DNA of 64,000 nt from Paludibacter sp. (GTDB taxonomy: Bacteria > Bacteroidota > Bacteroidia > Bacteroidales > Paludibacteraceae): assembly GCA_024710005.1 (NCBI GenBank), contig JANJVQ010000007.1, positions 1 through 64,000 of the forward strand, given 5' to 3'. A program made the translations under genes and the position numbers. The notes below the pieces were generated by a model. The model was not told where the DNA came from. It did no database searches and worked only from the letters and a program-made list of their open reading frames with translations. Each line of letters starts with the position of its first letter. Positions within the stretch are counted from its first letter, which is position 1. Positions 26,802-35,765 of the stretch are shown here, one piece after another.

Positions 26802-27743
26802 ATGAATCTGTTCTGGAAGAAATTTTTTGGAATCCTGATGCCTACGAATCAGTACGAATCAAAAGAAGTTGATTTTCTGACTGTCAGCGAGAAGATTAAA
26901 TCTTTGCGGTACTCTCAGGCACTCGATGAGTATAAGAGAATACTTTTGTCATCGAAATTTGCATCAGCCGATTCAAGGAAGCAGCAAAAACACCGGTTGT
27001 CGGAATTAAAAAGACATCCGGATGTTGCTTTTTTCCTGAAAAATCAATCAAAAAAGAATGGTCCGGTTCGCGATGCGTATCTTACTTTCAGCGATGACTT
27101 CTATCAGCAGAAACCAGATGAAACCCGTTGGAATTTTGGCTTCTATTTCAGGAATGAAAAACTGATCCGGAATTATTCTTTCCACAACGAGAAACAAGCC
27201 AACAACGCCGGCAACAACACTTCCGTAAATGCTGGTGTGTTGCAGATTCAAACACGCAGGGAAGCGATGAAGTCTCTCGCCTGGCATCCGGTCAATGGTT
27301 TTGCTGAAAAACAATTTGCCTATACTTCTGATGTATTACAATCAGCCAAGAATTTCAGACAAGAGGGTGGCATCTTTAAAGCAAAAATTCGATGCTCCGG
27401 CAATATTCACCATGCATTTTGGCTCGGGACTGAAAAAAAGGAACCGCATATCAACATTTTCCACTTTAACGGAGCTGAAATTCAACTGGGATTTATGAAC
27501 CGCCAACAGGGAGATGGCATCATTATCAAAGGAATTAATCCTGCGAAATATTATATTTATTCCCTCGAGTGGACAAAAGATGAACTGATATGGTATATCA
27601 ACAATCTGATCGTTTTCCGCGCTAAAAACAACGTTCCGAAAGAACAGATGTTTTTGGTTTTCAACTCATTCATTTCTGACAAAATGACCGGAGAAGAAGG
27701 TCTGCTTGAAGTCGATTGGGTAAGGGTTTACCAATGGATTTAA
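26802..27743 (+). CDS. GH16-like concanavalin-fold protein lacking catalytic acids
   Basis: The 313-residue protein has a charged helical N-terminal part (about 20-85) and no clear signal peptide. Residues about 100-313 resemble a family 16 glycoside hydrolase jelly roll: EGGIFKAKIRCSG, AFWLGTEKK, YIYSLEWTKDELIWYINN and LLEVDWVRVYQW. The active-site strand ExDxxE reads PHINIFH (His216, Asn218, His221), so all three acids are replaced. It is more likely a carbohydrate-binding or structural protein than an enzyme. It heads the polysaccharide locus, 24 bases after gyrB. Confidence 0.7.
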   Translation: MNLFWKKFFGILMPTNQYESKEVDFLTVSEKIKSLRYSQALDEYKRILLSSKFASADSRKQQKHRLSELKRHPDVAFFLKNQSKKNGPVRDAYLTFSDDFYQQKPDETRWNFGFYFRNEKLIRNYSFHNEKQANNAGNNTSVNAGVLQIQTRREAMKSLAWHPVNGFAEKQFAYTSDVLQSAKNFRQEGGIFKAKIRCSGNIHHAFWLGTEKKEPHINIFHFNGAEIQLGFMNRQQGDGIIIKGINPAKYYIYSLEWTKDELIWYINNLIVFRAKNNVPKEQMFLVFNSFISDKMTGEEGLLEVDWVRVYQWI

Positions 27744-27789
27744 ATTGAATCTACAAAAAATCGGTCGCTTAACGCATATAAATTAAGAC

Positions 27790-28782
27790 ATGGATATTGA
27801 TTTTGTGATTACCTGGGTGGACATGGACAATCCGGTTTGGAAAAAGGAGTTTGCCCGTTACTCAGGTAAAATTGATAATACGAAAAATGAAGTTTCAGAA
27901 GCCCGTTTCAGGGATTATGGGCTGTTGAAATACTGGTTCAGAGGCGTTGATAAATTCGCTCCCTGGGTGAGAAAAATTCATTTTGTAACCTGCGGACAAA
28001 AACCCGACTGGTTAGACCCGAATCATCCCAAACTAAACCTGGTGAATCACGAAGATTTTATTCCAAAAGAATACACGCCGGTTTTCAATTCGAATCTGAT
28101 TGAGATTTATATGCATAAGATTCCCGGATTGGCCGAACATTTTGTGTATTTCAACGATGACTTTTTTATCATCAATCATCTTTCGGAAAAACGTTTCTTT
28201 ACAAATGGATTACCCAATGATATAGCCGCATTCAGGACCAATTTCGGATTATCGCAGTTTGGTAAAATGCTGCGAAACAACATCCGGCTGATAAACAAAC
28301 ACTTCGACAAAAAAGAAATCATCAAGCGTGATTATGACAAATGGTTTGACAAATCCTATGGTAAACGACGCAGGTTAAACTATTTGCTGAAACCTTACGG
28401 TAAGTTTGTCACGCTACGAACACCCCACAACGCTCAACCCTATCTGAAGAAAACATTTGTTGAAGTATGGGAGAAATGTGGCCCGGAGTTGACTGAAATG
28501 TCGACGCACCGGTTCAGGAGCGATCAGGATTTAACGCCCGAACTTTTCAAAACCTGGCAAATCTGTAAATCGGACTTCAACCCATACAATACCTACGGCG
28601 ACACGAAGATGTTCCCACTGGTACTTAAATCAAAAAAAGCCATTCGGGCAGTAAGGGAACAATCGTATAAATTAGTCTGTCTGAACGACAATGTCCATAT
28701 CCGCAACTACGACAAGGTGCTGGGTGAACTGAAAGCTGCTTTCGACAGCATATTACCGGAGAAATCACGTTTTGAATTATAA
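27790..28782 (+). CDS. Stealth family sugar-phosphate transferase (first copy)
   Basis: Stealth proteins transfer hexose 1-phosphates to build phosphate-linked capsular polymers. The 330-residue protein has CR1 (DIDFVITWVDMDNPVW) at the N-terminus, CR2 (LKYWFRGVDKFAPWVRKIHF through LAEHFVYFNDDFFI) in the centre, and the conserved His/Arg-containing CR3 and CR4 regions. The donor and acceptor sugars cannot be told. A second, divergent Stealth gene is at 29669. Confidence 0.9.
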   Translation: MDIDFVITWVDMDNPVWKKEFARYSGKIDNTKNEVSEARFRDYGLLKYWFRGVDKFAPWVRKIHFVTCGQKPDWLDPNHPKLNLVNHEDFIPKEYTPVFNSNLIEIYMHKIPGLAEHFVYFNDDFFIINHLSEKRFFTNGLPNDIAAFRTNFGLSQFGKMLRNNIRLINKHFDKKEIIKRDYDKWFDKSYGKRRRLNYLLKPYGKFVTLRTPHNAQPYLKKTFVEVWEKCGPELTEMSTHRFRSDQDLTPELFKTWQICKSDFNPYNTYGDTKMFPLVLKSKKAIRAVREQSYKLVCLNDNVHIRNYDKVLGELKAAFDSILPEKSRFEL

Positions 28783-28794
28783 CTATTTAGTATT

Positions 28795-29655
28795 GTGAAA
28801 GGAGAAAACCGCATATCTGTCATTATTCCGGCTTACAACGCATCAGCGTATATAGCACAATGTCTCGATGCCGTAGTTTGTCAGAGTTACATGACGCTGG
28901 AAATCATTGTAATTGATGACGGTTCCACAGATAATACGATAGAAATCGTCCGGGGATTCACTGTAAAACTTATCACACAGGAAAACAAAGGAGTTTCCGC
29001 TGCCCGTAACGCCGGTATCCGTGCAGCAAGCGGTGATTATATTCACTTTCTGGATGCTGACGACATCATCAACCTCGAATTTTACGAAAAAATGATCTTA
29101 GCCGCAGTGCGGTCAGGTGCAGAAATAGCCTGCTGCGGATTAGTACACGAACGACTACCTGCTATCACCTATTCTTATCAGGAAAGCATTCTGGTTTCGG
29201 CAACAGAAGATAAAATGCGTCTGACCAATGTAGGGAATCAGGGATACTCCGTAAAATATCTTTTTAAAAAATCATTACTGGATAAGCATCAGCTTTTCTT
29301 CGACGAAGACATGCAGGTTGCCGAAGACATGGTTTTCTCTTTCAAGGCCGTATATTGGGCAAACAAAATTATTACCGTACCCGGCGCTACGTATTACTAC
29401 AAACACCGGATAAATTCAGCTATGACCACCAAAGGCGGACTAAAACGCATTGACAGACGGCTGAAAATACAAGAAGCAAAAAGACGCAGAGACCTTTTTG
29501 CGCAGGAAAATAACATCTCTGTTATTGGAGTGCCAACCAAACAGGATATCAGCTATAAACTGTTCGGATTTATACCTTTCTTCAAGAAAAGAGTCTTTGA
29601 CACGGGACGAATCAGGTGGTATTTATTCGGATTTTGTGTGATGCAACGCAAATAG
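28795..29655 (+). CDS. Family 2 glycosyltransferase (GT-A fold)
   Basis: This inverting glycosyltransferase of 286 residues starts with a GTG at 28795; no in-frame ATG occurs before the conserved motif. The N-terminal SVIIPAYNASAYI, VIDDGSTDNT and the metal-binding LDADDII (DXD-type) are typical of GT2. It follows the Stealth gene by 12 bases and is convergent with the second Stealth gene, 13 bases apart. The sugar specificity is unknown. Confidence 0.9.
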   Translation: MKGENRISVIIPAYNASAYIAQCLDAVVCQSYMTLEIIVIDDGSTDNTIEIVRGFTVKLITQENKGVSAARNAGIRAASGDYIHFLDADDIINLEFYEKMILAAVRSGAEIACCGLVHERLPAITYSYQESILVSATEDKMRLTNVGNQGYSVKYLFKKSLLDKHQLFFDEDMQVAEDMVFSFKAVYWANKIITVPGATYYYKHRINSAMTTKGGLKRIDRRLKIQEAKRRRDLFAQENNISVIGVPTKQDISYKLFGFIPFFKKRVFDTGRIRWYLFGFCVMQRK

Positions 29656-29668
29656 CCGGGTTTACTGA

Positions 29669-30616
29669 TTATTTTTCAAATGAGGATTTTTCAGGATACA
29701 GTGCCTCCAAAAAAGGCCTGACCCGCGCACGATCTTCATCAGTTGCACGTTCGGTATCGTTCAGACAAAACAAATCAGGATTGAACCTTTTCAGATACCC
29801 CATAAAATCAGGATTCTGCACCCTGATGCGGCACGATTCTTTTCTGTTTACCAGTTTCATGTGGCCGTGTTTTACAGCCAACAGGTAATAATGAAACAGA
29901 ACCCGTTGTACATCAGAAGGATCCCTGAACTGATTCTTCAGAACAGGTGACAATTCCGTTTTAAAAACATCCTCCACCACCGCCCTGAAATCTTCTTTCC
30001 TGTATGCGTCGATGTTATGGTGAGAAACTCCCGGGTAATATATCCCGAATTTCCGGTTTATCAAGTCAAGGGCGTTCTCAATACTTTTACGGTAATTGTT
30101 GATACGGATACCAAACAGTTTCTTTAGTTTGATTTCAGTCCGCTGCATAAACTGATATTGTAACCTGACAACAGGAAACCCATCTTCCGCAAAAAAATAC
30201 GACGGCGACAAATCGGCATACACGAACATATCATCGTTTGCATATAAAAAACAATCTGAAAGCCCGGGAATCCGGTAAATATAATACTCTATCACAACAG
30301 AATTAAAGCACGGAATTGCCTCAGGAGGTAAAATTCGCTCATGATTAACCAGTTCTACTTTAGGATGATTCACATCAAGCCAGGCCGGACGCTGCTGATC
30401 GGTAACAATAAATATCTTTCGGATCCAGGGTAAATGTTTTTCAACAGACCGCAAAGAGTATTTCAACTCATCATTATCAACATATCTCCCATTAATATTA
30501 ATATTTGACGTTGAAGTTTTTTTCTGTAATGCCACCTGTTTCTTGCGATTCCACACAGAGTCATTACCATCAACCCACAGATATACAAGGTCTATTTCAG
30601 GGTATCTATTATTCAT
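29669..30616 (-). CDS. Stealth family sugar-phosphate transferase (second copy)
   Basis: This 315-residue Stealth protein has CR1 as IDLVYLWVDGNDSVW, closer to the classical form, and CR2 with LKYSLRSVEKHLPWIRKIF and LSDCFLYANDDMFV. It differs clearly from the first copy, so the two probably act on different sugars or steps. It lies on the opposite strand directly before the O-antigen ligase/polymerase gene in transcription order reversed: ligase first, then this gene, 20 bases apart. Confidence 0.9.
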   Translation of the reverse strand: MNNRYPEIDLVYLWVDGNDSVWNRKKQVALQKKTSTSNININGRYVDNDELKYSLRSVEKHLPWIRKIFIVTDQQRPAWLDVNHPKVELVNHERILPPEAIPCFNSVVIEYYIYRIPGLSDCFLYANDDMFVYADLSPSYFFAEDGFPVVRLQYQFMQRTEIKLKKLFGIRINNYRKSIENALDLINRKFGIYYPGVSHHNIDAYRKEDFRAVVEDVFKTELSPVLKNQFRDPSDVQRVLFHYYLLAVKHGHMKLVNRKESCRIRVQNPDFMGYLKRFNPDLFCLNDTERATDEDRARVRPFLEALYPEKSSFEK

Positions 30617-30636
30617 TATTCACGCAACTGTTTCAA

Positions 30637-32112
30637 TCATTTCTTTTTTAATATCTTACGTAAGTCAACATAAGTTCGCTCCTTCTTACTTTCGCTTATA
30701 GCCGTAAAAAAGACCAGGAAAACCGTAAATCTGGTAATGCCTTCCTGCGTATATAAAGGCTCTTCTATCATCATAAAAAGTATAAGAACCGCAACCAGCA
30801 TTTGTAACAGATAGGAACGTTCTTTAATGGAATAATGGATGATACTGTACAGCAATATTACAAGCGCGATTAGTCCCCAAATACCGAATTGCACCATATT
30901 TCCCAGGAACTGGTTGTGTGTATATATCATTTTTTCCTCAACCGGAGGCATTGTGTCTTTCATTTGTTCTTCCTGATATTCGAGGGCAATATGCTGTTCC
31001 TGTGTTCCCGAACCCCACCAGAAATGATCTTCTATAAAATGAATTGCAAGGGTTGAATAGGTATTCCTGGCTTTATCTCCAATGAATCCTTCCACTGCAT
31101 GCTGCATAAACAAGAGGGTAGCACTACCGGCTATGATGTAGACAATGATGGCAATCTTGAACATTTTCAGTCTTAGCTTGGCATAATACAATCCGGTAGC
31201 AGCCAGAATGAAAACACAACCCACAATGCCAATTCTACTCTCCATCAGTGCTTCAACGAACAGACACAGCACAACATACAGAATCAACTCAAATTTTGAC
31301 ACAAAATTGTGTTGATCTTTTTTATAGTATAAATAAAAACCGGTTATCAGTCCAAAAAACAAAACGATAGAAATATAACTCGGATGATAATAGCAGGCCC
31401 AGGAATTTACAAATAAATAAGCCGGAAATGTAATCGACTTAATTAAACGAATCTGGGGTTTCCAATCCGCCAACCAAATAACAAAATTTTTCTTTTGCGT
31501 AATCCATTCCGTGAAATCAGCATCGAGATGAAGAAAGTTATACCACCAGTATATGACACAAACGATTAAATAAATCATCATAATCCGGAAAAAAATTCTG
31601 GCGATTCGGAGCAACGTATCATGGGATAAGTTGAAAAAACAGAATGAAATAGGAACGAGTAAAAATGTATAACTTAATTCCGGAAAATGAAACCCTTTTT
31701 GAGTAGAAATCGTTCCTAAAAACAACAATAAAACATACCCAAACAAGAAATAATACATCTTATTGAGTTTATATAACTCCTTATTAAAAATAAGATGCAT
31801 CAACGACATAAAAACAAAAAAACCGGTGGCATAAATTCCAATCCGTTTGTGAAATATCGTTGCTATCAGTAATAATATCAGGGGAATTATAACGAGGGTA
31901 TTGTTCTTTATTGCTCGTGATAAAGACAAATGGTATTTTCTTATTTCATTTATAATCAGGAGCAAAACACCTGAAACAAACAACCCTAATGAAATGAAGC
32001 GGATAAAAATCTCGTTTTCACTCTTCACCAGATCAATTGTATATAAAATGTATATAATAACAAAAGACGCTATTCCTCCCGATAAAACAAGAGATGAGAA
32101 CCGGTTTTGCAT
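30637..32112 (-). CDS. O-antigen ligase/polymerase family membrane protein
   Basis: The 491-residue protein has about 12 hydrophobic segments and a large extracytoplasmic loop with conserved WWGSGTQEQH and YTHNQFLGNMVQFGIWG, the Wzy_C/O-antigen ligase motif with the functional His. It either polymerises repeat units or attaches polymer to lipid A core; sequence alone does not decide. Its stop is 20 bases from the second Stealth gene, so the two are co-transcribed. Confidence 0.85.
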   Translation of the reverse strand: MQNRFSSLVLSGGIASFVIIYILYTIDLVKSENEIFIRFISLGLFVSGVLLLIINEIRKYHLSLSRAIKNNTLVIIPLILLLIATIFHKRIGIYATGFFVFMSLMHLIFNKELYKLNKMYYFLFGYVLLLFLGTISTQKGFHFPELSYTFLLVPISFCFFNLSHDTLLRIARIFFRIMMIYLIVCVIYWWYNFLHLDADFTEWITQKKNFVIWLADWKPQIRLIKSITFPAYLFVNSWACYYHPSYISIVLFFGLITGFYLYYKKDQHNFVSKFELILYVVLCLFVEALMESRIGIVGCVFILAATGLYYAKLRLKMFKIAIIVYIIAGSATLLFMQHAVEGFIGDKARNTYSTLAIHFIEDHFWWGSGTQEQHIALEYQEEQMKDTMPPVEEKMIYTHNQFLGNMVQFGIWGLIALVILLYSIIHYSIKERSYLLQMLVAVLILFMMIEEPLYTQEGITRFTVFLVFFTAISESKKERTYVDLRKILKKK

Positions 32113-32130
32113 AGATTAATATTTGGGAAG

Positions 32131-32138
32131 CAAAGATA
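32131..32138 (-). promoter_or_regulatory. -7 box for the O-antigen ligase gene
   Basis: The minus strand reads TATCTTTG, a full match to TAnnTTTG, 18 bases before the ATG at 32112. The -33 box is unclear. Confidence 0.45.
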
Positions 32139-32180
32139 CAATTTTTAATGATTTTCACTGTTATATACTCAACTTTTGAT

Positions 32181-32188
32181 TAACTTTG
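32181..32188 (+). promoter_or_regulatory. -7 box for the second GT2 gene
   Basis: TAACTTTG matches TAnnTTTG and lies 49 bases before the ATG at 32237. It diverges from the box at 32131-32138, so this 124-base gap holds two outward promoters. Confidence 0.5.
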
Positions 32189-32236
32189 TTCATTGAATGT
32201 GGAAAAAAGGATTCATTCAGAAAAAAGACTTAAAAC

Positions 32237-33049
32237 ATGGAGTATAAAGCCTCGATTATAATTTCCGTTTATGACAACACAAAATCACTTAAAGTAGTAT
32301 TGGATTCTTTAAAACTTCAAACTGAGAAAGATTTTGAAATTATTATATCAGAAGACGGACAACATGAGAACATGAAAAAGTTTGTGCAAGCATACAAATT
32401 TGAGCATGATTATCAACATTTAACGCAGGAAGATATTGGGTGGAGAAAGAACAAAGCGCTGAATAATGCTATCCGTCATGCCAAATCCAACTGGTTGATT
32501 TTTATTGATGGAGATTGTGTATTGCACCGACACTTTGTAGAGATGCATCTGCGATATGCAGGGGAGAACATCATTTTGTCGGGAAGAAGGGTAAAATTAG
32601 ACAAACCAACATCAAGCTCTTTAGTAAAAAATTCACCTGAATCCATTCATAAATTCCAGGGTTTACTATACAAAAAACTTTTTTTCGGGAAAGGAAATAT
32701 TGAATATATTGAAGAGGGATTTTTTGTCTCTCCAACAGGATTACTTGGATTTATCCCCAAATTAAGAAAGATAAAATATATTATTGGATGCAACATGTCT
32801 TTTTCGAAACAAGCGATTTATGCCATCAATGGTTTCGACGAGAGCTATACGCTTCCCGGTGTGGGTGAAGATATTGATTTGGTCTGGCGGTTCAAAGCAG
32901 CCGGATATCAGTTTAAGTCATTGAGAAGTCTTGCCGTGCAATATCATCTGTGGCATAAAGAGAATTATACAGATGCAAATAAGAATAGAGATAAAATGAG
33001 AAGAAAACAACAGGATAACAAATACTTTTGTGAGAACGGATTAAATTAA
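32237..33049 (+). CDS. Family 2 glycosyltransferase with galactosyltransferase-like C-terminus
   Basis: The 270-residue protein has the GT2 N-terminus (SIIISVYDNTKSLKVVLDSL), a metal-binding FIDGDCVLHR and the C-terminal GFDESYTLPGVGEDIDLVWRF segment typical of the Glyco_transf_7C region, which positions the acceptor. It is 19 bases upstream of the wzi-like gene, so both may be one unit. Donor sugar unknown. Confidence 0.9.
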   Translation: MEYKASIIISVYDNTKSLKVVLDSLKLQTEKDFEIIISEDGQHENMKKFVQAYKFEHDYQHLTQEDIGWRKNKALNNAIRHAKSNWLIFIDGDCVLHRHFVEMHLRYAGENIILSGRRVKLDKPTSSSLVKNSPESIHKFQGLLYKKLFFGKGNIEYIEEGFFVSPTGLLGFIPKLRKIKYIIGCNMSFSKQAIYAINGFDESYTLPGVGEDIDLVWRFKAAGYQFKSLRSLAVQYHLWHKENYTDANKNRDKMRRKQQDNKYFCENGLN

Positions 33050-33067
33050 TTTTCATAAATAACTGCC

Positions 33068-34735
33068 ATGTTAAAAGCAAAAAAACTCCTCTTTACAAAT
33101 ATAAAAAGAACAATTGCCTTCATTGTTGTTTTATCATCCTTATCTTCTCTCTTTTCGCAGGAAAAACTACTGTCTGCGGTTGATTCATATTACGACTTCC
33201 TTTCATTATATGGTTACACTGAACGTCCTTATCTGAACTTCAGAACTTTATCCGACTCAAAATGGACTTTCAACCAACCTGAGGAAAACAAATGGCAAAA
33301 TCAACTCAAACCCACAAAATCCGGCAATTATTTGAAGATATTTGGTCCCGATTTTTTTGTATCTTACAACGGAGCATCGCCTTACGGACAAAATGACGGC
33401 TTGTTATGGCAAGGTAAAGGATTGAATGCGTACTTGTCAGCAGGCATGAGGTATGAGAAAAATGGTTTTGCACTGACTTTCAAACCAGAGCTTGTATTTT
33501 CAGAAAACAAATCGTTTCTTTTCATGCCACCCAATTCCGTTTACAGTGGAGACCTTTATAACAATAAAGCCAGTATTTTTGGTTACCACGGAGTCCAATA
33601 TATTGATGCCCCACAGCGATTCGGGAATGCGCAGCTTTTCAAATTCGGATGGGGTGATTCTGAAATCAGGTATTCATCCAAATCTTTTACGATGGGTTTA
33701 GGCACGCAGTACTTGTGGCTTGGTCCCGCAAAACTCAATCCGATTTTGCATTCCAACAATGCCCCATCCTATCCGAGGTTTGACATTGGTGTCCGCCCGA
33801 CAAACATCCGGTTTGGAAAATGGAATGCCGGCAAAATCGAAGCCCGTCTGTGGTTGGGACAACTGCGGGAATCTGATTATTTCGACCATAATGAGACTAA
33901 CAATTACCGGCTGTTTTCCGGTTTGTCTGTCGCATACGCTCCCTCTTTTCTACCCGGGCTAACCTTGATGGCCAACAGAAACTTCATGTGCCAGTGGGAA
34001 TATAATTCCCTGTTATCAATCCCTGATTTATTTTTTATTCCGATGAATATTCATGGGGGGCGTGATACCTGGGATCAGCGTGCTTCCATCGGCTTTAACT
34101 ATTTGTTGCCGGAGTCCGGATTTGAAGTTTACAGTGAAATCGGATTAAATGATTATAGTCCCGGTCTGGATGGGTATATCAGATACCCTTTCCACAGCCT
34201 TGTTTATACATCAGGAATGCGAAAATCGCTCGATTTGATTCTTTTTAATAAATCTCTGCGTGGAGAATTATTGTTGGAAGTAACAAACCTCGAAGTTTCA
34301 CAAGACTTTCAGTTTGATGGCAGATCTACCTTTTACGCTCATCATCAAATCAAGCAAGGTTACACGAATAACGGGCAATGGCTGGGAGCAGGAAACGGGA
34401 CAGGAGGGAATAGTCAGTACCTTGGATTCAAATTGTACCACACAAAAGGACTGTTTAACATCTTCGTACACCGTCAGAATCCTGACAACGATTATATATA
34501 CCAGTTCTCAGTAGGTACCGAAAATACCGAAACTGTAATGGCTAATATAAGAGATTTCAAAGCAGTCATGAGTGCAGGAATCAACGGAGTTTATTACATT
34601 CGTCCCGGAATTCAACTTCGTGCAGGAATAAGCTACATTACTGAGCACAATCCGCTTTACAATGCCATTCGCTGGGAGGAAACATCAAAAAGACGCTCTG
34701 TACATCTTGAAACAGGAATAAATTACACTTTATAA
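33068..34735 (+). CDS. Capsule assembly Wzi family outer membrane protein
   Basis: Wzi is an outer membrane beta-barrel lectin that anchors capsule. This 555-residue relative has a signal sequence (about 10-30, ending SLFSQ) and barrel-like alternation throughout. YGQNDGLLWQGKGLNAYLSAG and YSSKSFTMGLGTQYLWLGPA are typical of the family. Its presence with Stealth genes suggests that the polymer stays on the cell surface. The esterase gene follows after 20 bases. Confidence 0.87.
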   Translation: MLKAKKLLFTNIKRTIAFIVVLSSLSSLFSQEKLLSAVDSYYDFLSLYGYTERPYLNFRTLSDSKWTFNQPEENKWQNQLKPTKSGNYLKIFGPDFFVSYNGASPYGQNDGLLWQGKGLNAYLSAGMRYEKNGFALTFKPELVFSENKSFLFMPPNSVYSGDLYNNKASIFGYHGVQYIDAPQRFGNAQLFKFGWGDSEIRYSSKSFTMGLGTQYLWLGPAKLNPILHSNNAPSYPRFDIGVRPTNIRFGKWNAGKIEARLWLGQLRESDYFDHNETNNYRLFSGLSVAYAPSFLPGLTLMANRNFMCQWEYNSLLSIPDLFFIPMNIHGGRDTWDQRASIGFNYLLPESGFEVYSEIGLNDYSPGLDGYIRYPFHSLVYTSGMRKSLDLILFNKSLRGELLLEVTNLEVSQDFQFDGRSTFYAHHQIKQGYTNNGQWLGAGNGTGGNSQYLGFKLYHTKGLFNIFVHRQNPDNDYIYQFSVGTENTETVMANIRDFKAVMSAGINGVYYIRPGIQLRAGISYITEHNPLYNAIRWEETSKRRSVHLETGINYTL

Positions 34736-34755
34736 ATAACGCTTATATAGAAAAC

Positions 34756-35577
34756 ATGAAAAAACACTTTACTTTTATTTTACTGCTTTTTGCCTGCATT
34801 CTCGTTCATGCAGCCCAAGTAGATACTATCAGCGTTTATGCTGAAAAAATGAAGAAGGAAATTAAAACTGTCGTTATAAAGCCTGAAAATTATTCAAAAA
34901 AGAAACAATATCCCGTTATTTATCTTTTGCATGGCTATAGTGATAATTTTGCCAAATGGGTCAACACGGTGCCAGCTGTTAAGGAGTTAGCTACGCAATA
35001 TGGGATTCTCTTTGTTTGTCCGGACGGAGGTTACAGCAGCTGGTATCTGGACAGCCCTGTAGATCCTGAATTTCAATATGAATCGTTTATCACAAAAGAC
35101 TTAATAAACTTTATTGACAAACAATACGCGACCATTCCCAACCGTAACGCGAGAGCCATAACCGGATTAAGCATGGGAGGTCACGGGGGGCTGTACCTCG
35201 CTATCCGCAACCGTGATGTATTTGCGCATGCAGGGAGTATGAGCGGAGCTGTGGATGTATTGGGCACCTCAAAAAAATACGACCTTATCAAACGGATTGG
35301 GAAAAGCTACGAAGAAGATCCTGAATTGTGGCGCTCTCATTCTGTTGCATATCTCGTAGAAAGCTTGAATAATAAGGACCTGAATCTGATTATCGATTGC
35401 GGTGTTGCCGATTTCTTATATGAAATGAATGCGGCTTTGCATCAGAAACTAATCAAGCTGGGAATTGATCATGATTATATCGAACGTCCCGGGAAACACA
35501 ACTGGGAATACTGGGCTAATGCAATTCATTATCAGGTATTGTATTTCAGCAGGAATATAACGAAAGATGAGAGATAG
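34756..35577 (+). CDS. Secreted alpha/beta-hydrolase, esterase D-like
   Basis: The 273-residue protein has a signal peptide (about 1-20, ending HAAQ). The nucleophile is Ser139 in GLSMGG, the oxyanion region is LLHGYSDN (residues 57-64), the acid is probably Asp214 or Asp219 and the His is 248 (PGKHNW). Relatives include feruloyl- and S-formylglutathione-type esterases. In this locus it might remove acyl groups from surface polysaccharide, but this is inference. It is the last gene before a terminator shared with pckA. Confidence 0.82.
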   Translation: MKKHFTFILLLFACILVHAAQVDTISVYAEKMKKEIKTVVIKPENYSKKKQYPVIYLLHGYSDNFAKWVNTVPAVKELATQYGILFVCPDGGYSSWYLDSPVDPEFQYESFITKDLINFIDKQYATIPNRNARAITGLSMGGHGGLYLAIRNRDVFAHAGSMSGAVDVLGTSKKYDLIKRIGKSYEEDPELWRSHSVAYLVESLNNKDLNLIIDCGVADFLYEMNAALHQKLIKLGIDHDYIERPGKHNWEYWANAIHYQVLYFSRNITKDER

Positions 35578-35700
35578 CAGGCATATCACTGAAGTTGAGA
35601 GTGGGCTGGTATATCACTGAAGTTAAGAGTAGAAAATCAAGTTAATAATCAAGTTAATGATAGCAGGATATCACGAAATGGAAGTAGGAAATCAAGTTGT
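35575..35700. repeat. Imperfect tandem copies after the esterase gene
   Basis: ATATCACTGAAGTT occurs at 35583-35596 and 35611-35624, with a diverged third copy near 35668 (GATATCACGAAATGG). AAATCAAGTTAAT-like pieces also recur. The copies are probably duplications of the end of the esterase gene and its flank. Confidence 0.5.
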
Positions 35701-35708
35701 CTGATATA

Positions 35709-35745
35709 AAACAGGCTGTCGGGTAATCCGGACAGCCTGTTTTAA
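35709..35745. terminator. Bidirectional terminator between esterase gene and pckA
   Basis: AAACAGGCTGTC (35709-35720) pairs with GACAGCCTGTTT (35731-35742) around a ten-base loop. T-rich sequence follows on both strands, suiting the convergent genes. Confidence 0.8.
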
Positions 35746-35765
35746 TTTATCTATTGAAGTATCTA

